Assembly: GCA_944385445.1 (NCBI GenBank)
Contig: CALWXF010000002.1
Location: 89,337 to 153,336 of the forward strand
Direction: 5' to 3'
Origin: an uncultured Oscillospiraceae bacterium
Lineage (GTDB): Bacteria > Bacillota > Clostridia > Oscillospirales > Oscillospiraceae
Length of the DNA: 64,000 bases
Shown: positions 59,861-64,000 of the stretch, in pieces
How positions within the stretch are numbered: position 1 is the stretch's first letter
How the letters are laid out: each line of letters begins with the position of its first letter
Program-made: the position numbers and the translations under genes
The notes under the pieces: generated by a model
The model's database searches: none
What the model was told of the DNA's origin: nothing
The model's input: only the letters and a program-made list of their open reading frames with translations

Positions 59861-62800
59861 ATGAAGCAAAAGGGGTGGAAGATTGTCCTATCTTCTGTGC
59901 TGGCATGTAGTATGCTCATGCCCTATGCAGTGGGCGTGCGTACCATGGCAGCCGCACCAGAGGGACAACTAAAAGATCATTGGAGCTTTGATTCTCTGAC
60001 CAGTGACGCAGGAGAGCGCACGACGGCGACACTGGAAGGCGATGGCGTGCGCATTGTGGACAGCGGAAATCCGGTTTTTGGCAATGTTCTTCGATTCGGA
60101 GCGGGTACCGATAACTATCTGAAGTTGGAAGATTACATCAATACGGGAAAAGGACAGGTTTCGTTTTCCATGTGGTATCGGTACGACAAGAGCATTACAG
60201 GGGATATGGACTCGGCTTCCACCGTGCTGCTTCAGCACGAGGGAAACGGACGCTCTCTGTTGACCCTGCGCTCCAATGGTCAGTATCACACATATATCAA
60301 CGGGAAAGATGTGCTTTCCCAGAAGTCTGTGGCCAAGGGAGAGTGGCAGCATATCACAGTCACCTTTGACCAGGACACTAAGAAGGTAAAGTTCTATATT
60401 AACGGTGCCTTGGACAGTGAACAGGCGCTGGGGGACAGCACGGTGGACCAACTGTTGACCCTGCGTTTGGGCGCCCACAAAACCGCAGGCAACACCGATC
60501 CCCATCCCATGCGGGGGGATGTAGACGAGTTTTATGTGTATGAAAAGGTGCTCACCGATGCAGAGGCCCTGGCAGTGTACGAAGAGAAGGCGGTAGAGCT
60601 GTATCGGGCGGAGTTACAGACCGCAGTGGAAGAGGCTCAGGCTCTCTATGACAGCCATACCCTGCCCGATGACCACGAATGTGCCGTGGAGCTGGCGCAG
60701 GCCATTGCAGCGGTGACGGAGGCCACAACCCTGGAGCAGATGAAACAGGCTTATGAGGCGCTGCAAGATGCTGTAGCCGCATACCGGGCGGCTGTTCCCC
60801 TGGAACTGACGGTAAACTTGGACCAGGTGAACCGGGTCATTGATGCGGATTCTATTTTCGGTATTAATCACCGCTATGCGTTCAACGGTTACGGAACCTT
60901 TGATTCTGAGACCATGCAGATGAAAGAGGAGTTTACCCAGCTGTACATGAATGCAGGCTTTGGCTCCATCCGCTATCCTGGCGGAACCATTTCCAATCTG
61001 TTCAACTGGAAAACCACCCTGGGACCGAAAGAAGACCGCAAGGACCAGATCCACGGCTTCTATAACAACCCAGGTCAGGGCGGGATTGCGCCCAACTTCG
61101 GCATTGCGGAGATTGCAGACTTTGCCGACCAGGTGGACTCTGAGATCGTCTATGTCTACAGCCTGGGCCGTGGCAATGCGCAAGATGCGGCCGACCTGGT
61201 GGAGTACCTGAATGCGGAGGTGGGCACCAATCCCAACGGAGGCATTGACTGGGCCCAGGTGCGTGCAGACAATGGACACCCGGAGCCCTACCATGTGCGC
61301 TATTTCGAGATCGGAAACGAGATGCAGCAGGCCTTTGGCCAGGCTGCGGACGGCACTTCTTCCCAGGGCTATTGGACCGACTATGTGACTGGTGGAGCAG
61401 AGAAGGCCTACACGGAGGGCGGAACCGCCACCTTCACCCAGAGATACACGGTGGATGAGGAGAACTGGAACAAGGTGGCTTCTCAGTCCGATGGAAGCGC
61501 CAATCTGGTACGCTTTTTACGGTATGCCAACCTCAACCCCGGTATGCTGGATGAAAATGGGGAGATTGTAGACGACCCCAACTTCCAAGCCGTGAATGAT
61601 GGGGTACGAGTGTATGTGGGGACAGACGGGAACCTGACGGAATGGACTGTGGTGGACAGCCTGGAAAGCTCCGGTTCTGAGGACACCCACTGTGTGGTCA
61701 ACTACGCCAACGGCTCCATCCTGTTCGGTGACGGCGTTCACGGCAAGATTCCCGCCAAGGGCCAGAACATCTATGCCACCTACAGCGTGGACCGAGAGGG
61801 CTTTATTGATGTGTCCAAGGCCATCAAGGAGACCACCCGTCAGATCAATGAGGCGGAGGGCACCGACTACCAGTCCAATGTGTATACCAGCTTTGAGTCC
61901 CGGGGCTTTATCAATCGCATGAACACTCTGGATGCGAATGAGTGGTATGACGGTATGACCATCCACCCCTATTCTGGTACTGTGTCTGGTGGCAGCGATA
62001 CAAATGCCTTCTATGACAACGCCATGAAAAAGGCGGAGGATGTGGGCATCCAGCATGTACAAGACTATGTGGACATGCTGCCGGAGGGGAAGGTGCCTGT
62101 GATCAGCGAATTTGGCATCTTCCGCAATACAGAATCTCAGGTGCGCTCCCAGACCCATGCGCTGTACATTGCCAAGGTGATGATGGAGTATGTGAAGCTG
62201 GGCAGCCCCTATATCCAGAAGCACTGCCTGGCAGACTGGTATAGCTCTGGTGCGGACTCCCTGGGTCCCACCCAGCAGGCGGTGATTCAGGTGGTGGCCC
62301 AAGAGGGGGCTGACACCTCCACCGGCGAAGGCGAGTTCCGCTTCTTCTCCACACCTTCTGCCCATGTGTTTGAGATGCTCAACACTGGCTTCGGTGACCA
62401 GGTGGTGGAGGCTCAGGTGGCGGATGCGCCCACCATGTCCAACGGTGTAACTGCGATTTCCACCTTGGCCAGCAAGGACGAGGCCGGAAACGTGTACATC
62501 GCAGTGGTCAATGTGGACCGTGAGAAGGACTACAGCGTGCAGCTGAACATCCCCGGCATGGATTTGACTGGCCGCACCGTGGAGATTCAGACCTTGGCCT
62601 CTGAGGGCATTGCCGATGAGAATACCCTGGAGAATCCCGACAACGTATCCATCCAGACGACCCAGATGGTCATGGGGGACAACCCTGTGGTGGCACTCCC
62701 CAAGCACTCCTTTGTGGTGATGAAAGTGATGGCACCTCAGCCTGAGACCTACACAGTGACCGTGAACACCCAGGGCCAGGGCACTGCCTCCGCCTCTGTG

Positions 62801-63790
62801 GAGACTGCCACTGCGGGTACCACTGTCACCCTGACGGCCCAGGCCGCCCAGGGCTGGCACTTTGTGGAGTGGAAGAGTGACGACGTTACCGTCTCCGACA
62901 ATGCGTTCCTGATGCCGGAGCAGGCGGTGACCGTGACCGCCGTGTTTGCCCAGGACAGCCAGCCTTCTGGGGTGGACAAGACCCTGCTGGAGAAGACCGT
63001 GACCTATGCCGACGGCCTGTCCACAGACGGTGTCACCGATACGGCCAAGGCCGTATTTGAGAAGGCGCTGACCAACGCCAAAGCGGTTCTGAACGACCCG
63101 GATGCCACCCAGGAGCAGGTGAATGCTGCATGGGATGAGCTGCTGAAGGGCATTTGGAGCCTGGGTCTGACCCAGGGCGACAAGACGATGCTGGAGCAAC
63201 TCATCACCAAGGCTGACGCCATGATGGCCGACGTGGACAAGTATGTGGAGGCCAACTGGCAGCAGCTGGTGGACGCTCTGGCGATGGCCAAGGACGTGAT
63301 GGCTGACGGCGATGCCATGGACGAGGACATCCAGCCTGCCGCTGAGGCCCTGCTGAATGCCATTCTGGCCCAACGATTCAAGGCGGATAAATCCATTTTG
63401 GAGGGTCTGCTCCAGCAGGCAGAGGATATCAACCTGGAGCACTATACGGCTGAGAGTGTAGCTGTCTTCCGTACCGCCCTGGCCAATGCCCAGGCGGTGA
63501 TGGCAGACGAGAACCTCAGCGAGGACGATCAGAGTGTGGTGGAACAGGCTGTGGCCCAGCTCAACGCCGCCTTGGACGGACTCACGGCCCAGGGGGCATC
63601 GGAGCCCAGTGATAAGCCGGAGGCTACCAAGCAACCTGAGGCAACCCAGAAGCCCCAGATCACAGAGAAGCCGGACAGCGTACCCCAGACCGGTGATTCC
63701 GCTCACCTGATGTGGTATGTGGCCGCTCTGGCTGCCGCTGTGAGTTTGCTGGCAGGGACCGCTGTGGCCTTGCGCAAGCACAGAAGCTGA
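59861..63790 (+). CDS. Wall-anchored multidomain glycoside hydrolase
   Basis: 1309 residues; AAAAGGAGAGAGGCGT before ATG. Signal peptide; LamG/concanavalin-like domain (residues ~35-235, DHWSFDSL...MRGDVDEFYVYEKVL); a short helical region; then a TIM-barrel hydrolase resembling GH51 arabinofuranosidases and relatives (SIRYPGGTISNLFNWKTTLGP; FEIGNEM with E487 as likely acid/base; VISEFG with E750 as likely nucleophile). After that come a beta-sandwich, a repeat of the InlB B/Listeria-Bacteroides type (GWHFVEWKSDDV), three FIVAR repeats, and a VPQTGD sortase anchor with helix and KHRS tail. Substrate is not decidable; plant or host glycan is likely. Confidence 0.9.
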   Translation: MKQKGWKIVLSSVLACSMLMPYAVGVRTMAAAPEGQLKDHWSFDSLTSDAGERTTATLEGDGVRIVDSGNPVFGNVLRFGAGTDNYLKLEDYINTGKGQVSFSMWYRYDKSITGDMDSASTVLLQHEGNGRSLLTLRSNGQYHTYINGKDVLSQKSVAKGEWQHITVTFDQDTKKVKFYINGALDSEQALGDSTVDQLLTLRLGAHKTAGNTDPHPMRGDVDEFYVYEKVLTDAEALAVYEEKAVELYRAELQTAVEEAQALYDSHTLPDDHECAVELAQAIAAVTEATTLEQMKQAYEALQDAVAAYRAAVPLELTVNLDQVNRVIDADSIFGINHRYAFNGYGTFDSETMQMKEEFTQLYMNAGFGSIRYPGGTISNLFNWKTTLGPKEDRKDQIHGFYNNPGQGGIAPNFGIAEIADFADQVDSEIVYVYSLGRGNAQDAADLVEYLNAEVGTNPNGGIDWAQVRADNGHPEPYHVRYFEIGNEMQQAFGQAADGTSSQGYWTDYVTGGAEKAYTEGGTATFTQRYTVDEENWNKVASQSDGSANLVRFLRYANLNPGMLDENGEIVDDPNFQAVNDGVRVYVGTDGNLTEWTVVDSLESSGSEDTHCVVNYANGSILFGDGVHGKIPAKGQNIYATYSVDREGFIDVSKAIKETTRQINEAEGTDYQSNVYTSFESRGFINRMNTLDANEWYDGMTIHPYSGTVSGGSDTNAFYDNAMKKAEDVGIQHVQDYVDMLPEGKVPVISEFGIFRNTESQVRSQTHALYIAKVMMEYVKLGSPYIQKHCLADWYSSGADSLGPTQQAVIQVVAQEGADTSTGEGEFRFFSTPSAHVFEMLNTGFGDQVVEAQVADAPTMSNGVTAISTLASKDEAGNVYIAVVNVDREKDYSVQLNIPGMDLTGRTVEIQTLASEGIADENTLENPDNVSIQTTQMVMGDNPVVALPKHSFVVMKVMAPQPETYTVTVNTQGQGTASASVETATAGTTVTLTAQAAQGWHFVEWKSDDVTVSDNAFLMPEQAVTVTAVFAQDSQPSGVDKTLLEKTVTYADGLSTDGVTDTAKAVFEKALTNAKAVLNDPDATQEQVNAAWDELLKGIWSLGLTQGDKTMLEQLITKADAMMADVDKYVEANWQQLVDALAMAKDVMADGDAMDEDIQPAAEALLNAILAQRFKADKSILEGLLQQAEDINLEHYTAESVAVFRTALANAQAVMADENLSEDDQSVVEQAVAQLNAALDGLTAQGASEPSDKPEATKQPEATQKPQITEKPDSVPQTGDSAHLMWYVAALAAAVSLLAGTAVALRKHRS
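62974..63790 (+). repeat. FIVAR/sortase-anchor module, copy 2
   Basis: Direct repeat of the module at 661-1464, in the same orientation. Confidence 0.8.
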
Positions 63791-63819
63791 ACATACCAAA
63801 AATGATAGAAAGAACCGGA

Positions 63820-63845
63820 GAGGCCAGCCCATTAGGGCTGGCCTC
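63820..63845. terminator. Hairpin after the hydrolase
   Basis: GAGGCCAGCCC pairs perfectly with GGGCTGGCCTC around an ATTA loop. It has no U tract on the plus strand. It may serve either the hydrolase or the opposing transposase. Confidence 0.55.
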
Positions 63846-63847
63846 AG

Positions 63848-64000
63848 ACTGTCGAGAAACCCGGTGTATGGATTATGCGTAGGCCGGGTTCTGTCATAAA
63901 GCGTGCAGAGCGGAATAGAAATAAATGGAAAAAGCTTCTCCCTCCATAGCCATATGGCCAGTTTTTTGAGGTTCATGGCAGCAAATTTAAGCTTCACCCA
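63848..64000 (-). mobile_element. 3' end of a transposase gene, partial
   Basis: The minus strand read in from the right edge encodes KFAAMNLKKLAIWLW followed by a Phe/Arg/Tyr-rich end (YDRTRPTHNPYTGFLDSL). The KFAxMNLKKLA segment is typical of the C-terminus of DDE transposases (IS1182/IS5-like). No stop codon occurs where it is expected; the frame runs on into unrelated sequence, so this is either a decayed copy or the family tail differs. Most of the element lies outside the window. No terminal inverted repeat could be confirmed. Confidence 0.45.

Noticed and set aside
61517-63997. Long minus-strand frame of 826 codons
   Set aside because: It is the reverse shadow of the hydrolase gene in GC-rich sequence. 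Only its first ~50 codons at the right edge look like real protein (the transposase end).

Overview
The window looks like a chromosomal segment of a GC-rich, anaerobic, gut-type Clostridia bacterium (Bacillota, probably Oscillospiraceae, of the Flavonifractor/Lawsonibacter kind; this placement is inference). The signs are strong AGGAGG-type ribosome binding sites, PQTG sortase anchors, LytR-CpsA-Psr proteins, CpsB-type PHP phosphatases, BY-kinases, radical SAM/SPASM and molybdopterin genes, and a desulfoferrodoxin-like sensor. I see no rRNA, tRNA, CRISPR array or prophage.

Layout. 1-9.0 kb: the 3' end of a wall-anchored FIVAR-repeat protein, aroD, an HTH-desulfoferrodoxin fusion, an ECF sigma / membrane partner / serpin operon, a Rieske flavoprotein and an LCP ligase. 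9.2-11.6 kb: a membrane NDP-sugar 4,6-dehydratase followed by a stand-alone PqqD. 11.7-18.8 kb: a very large secreted vWA protein, an 88-residue Cys-containing precursor-like peptide, a terminator, then an HPr-kinase-like ATPase, a radical SAM/SPASM enzyme and an anchored exported protein. 18.8-20.9 kb, minus strand: a nucleotidyltransferase-5-like protein and a metallophosphoesterase. 21.2-28.0 kb: ABC exporter, S26-type peptidase, CpsB phosphatase, Ig-like protein and two Wzz-BY-kinase fusions, behind a promoter with a nine-G spacer tract. 28.1-36.0 kb: a Moco riboswitch followed by ten molybdopterin and molybdate-transport genes. 36.1-52.5 kb: an AT-richer capsule/exopolysaccharide operon (initiating phosphoglycosyltransferase, many glycosyltransferases, EpsG-like polymerase, acyltransferases, pyruvyltransferase, flippase). 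52.8-59.7 kb: a second export-control operon (CpsB, LCP, Wzz, BY-kinase, a surface protein, a second copy of the 4,6-dehydratase, VanZ-like). 59.8-63.8 kb: a large secreted glycoside hydrolase carrying the same FIVAR wall-anchor module as the protein at the left edge. The right edge holds the 3' end of a transposase.

How it works together. The 36-59 kb genes form a complete Wzx/Wzy-type surface polysaccharide locus: dehydratase, PglC-like initiator, glycosyltransferases, flippase and polymerase, Wzz/BY-kinase/CpsB length control, and LCP attachment to the wall. The most interesting part is 11.3-23.4 kb. PqqD, a small peptide, an HPr-kinase-like protein, radical SAM/SPASM, a nucleotidyltransferase-like protein, an ABC exporter and a signal-peptidase-like protease together look like a peptide modification and export system (RiPP-like). 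It is embedded in the polysaccharide control region and next to a giant adhesin. I do not recognise it as a named RiPP class.
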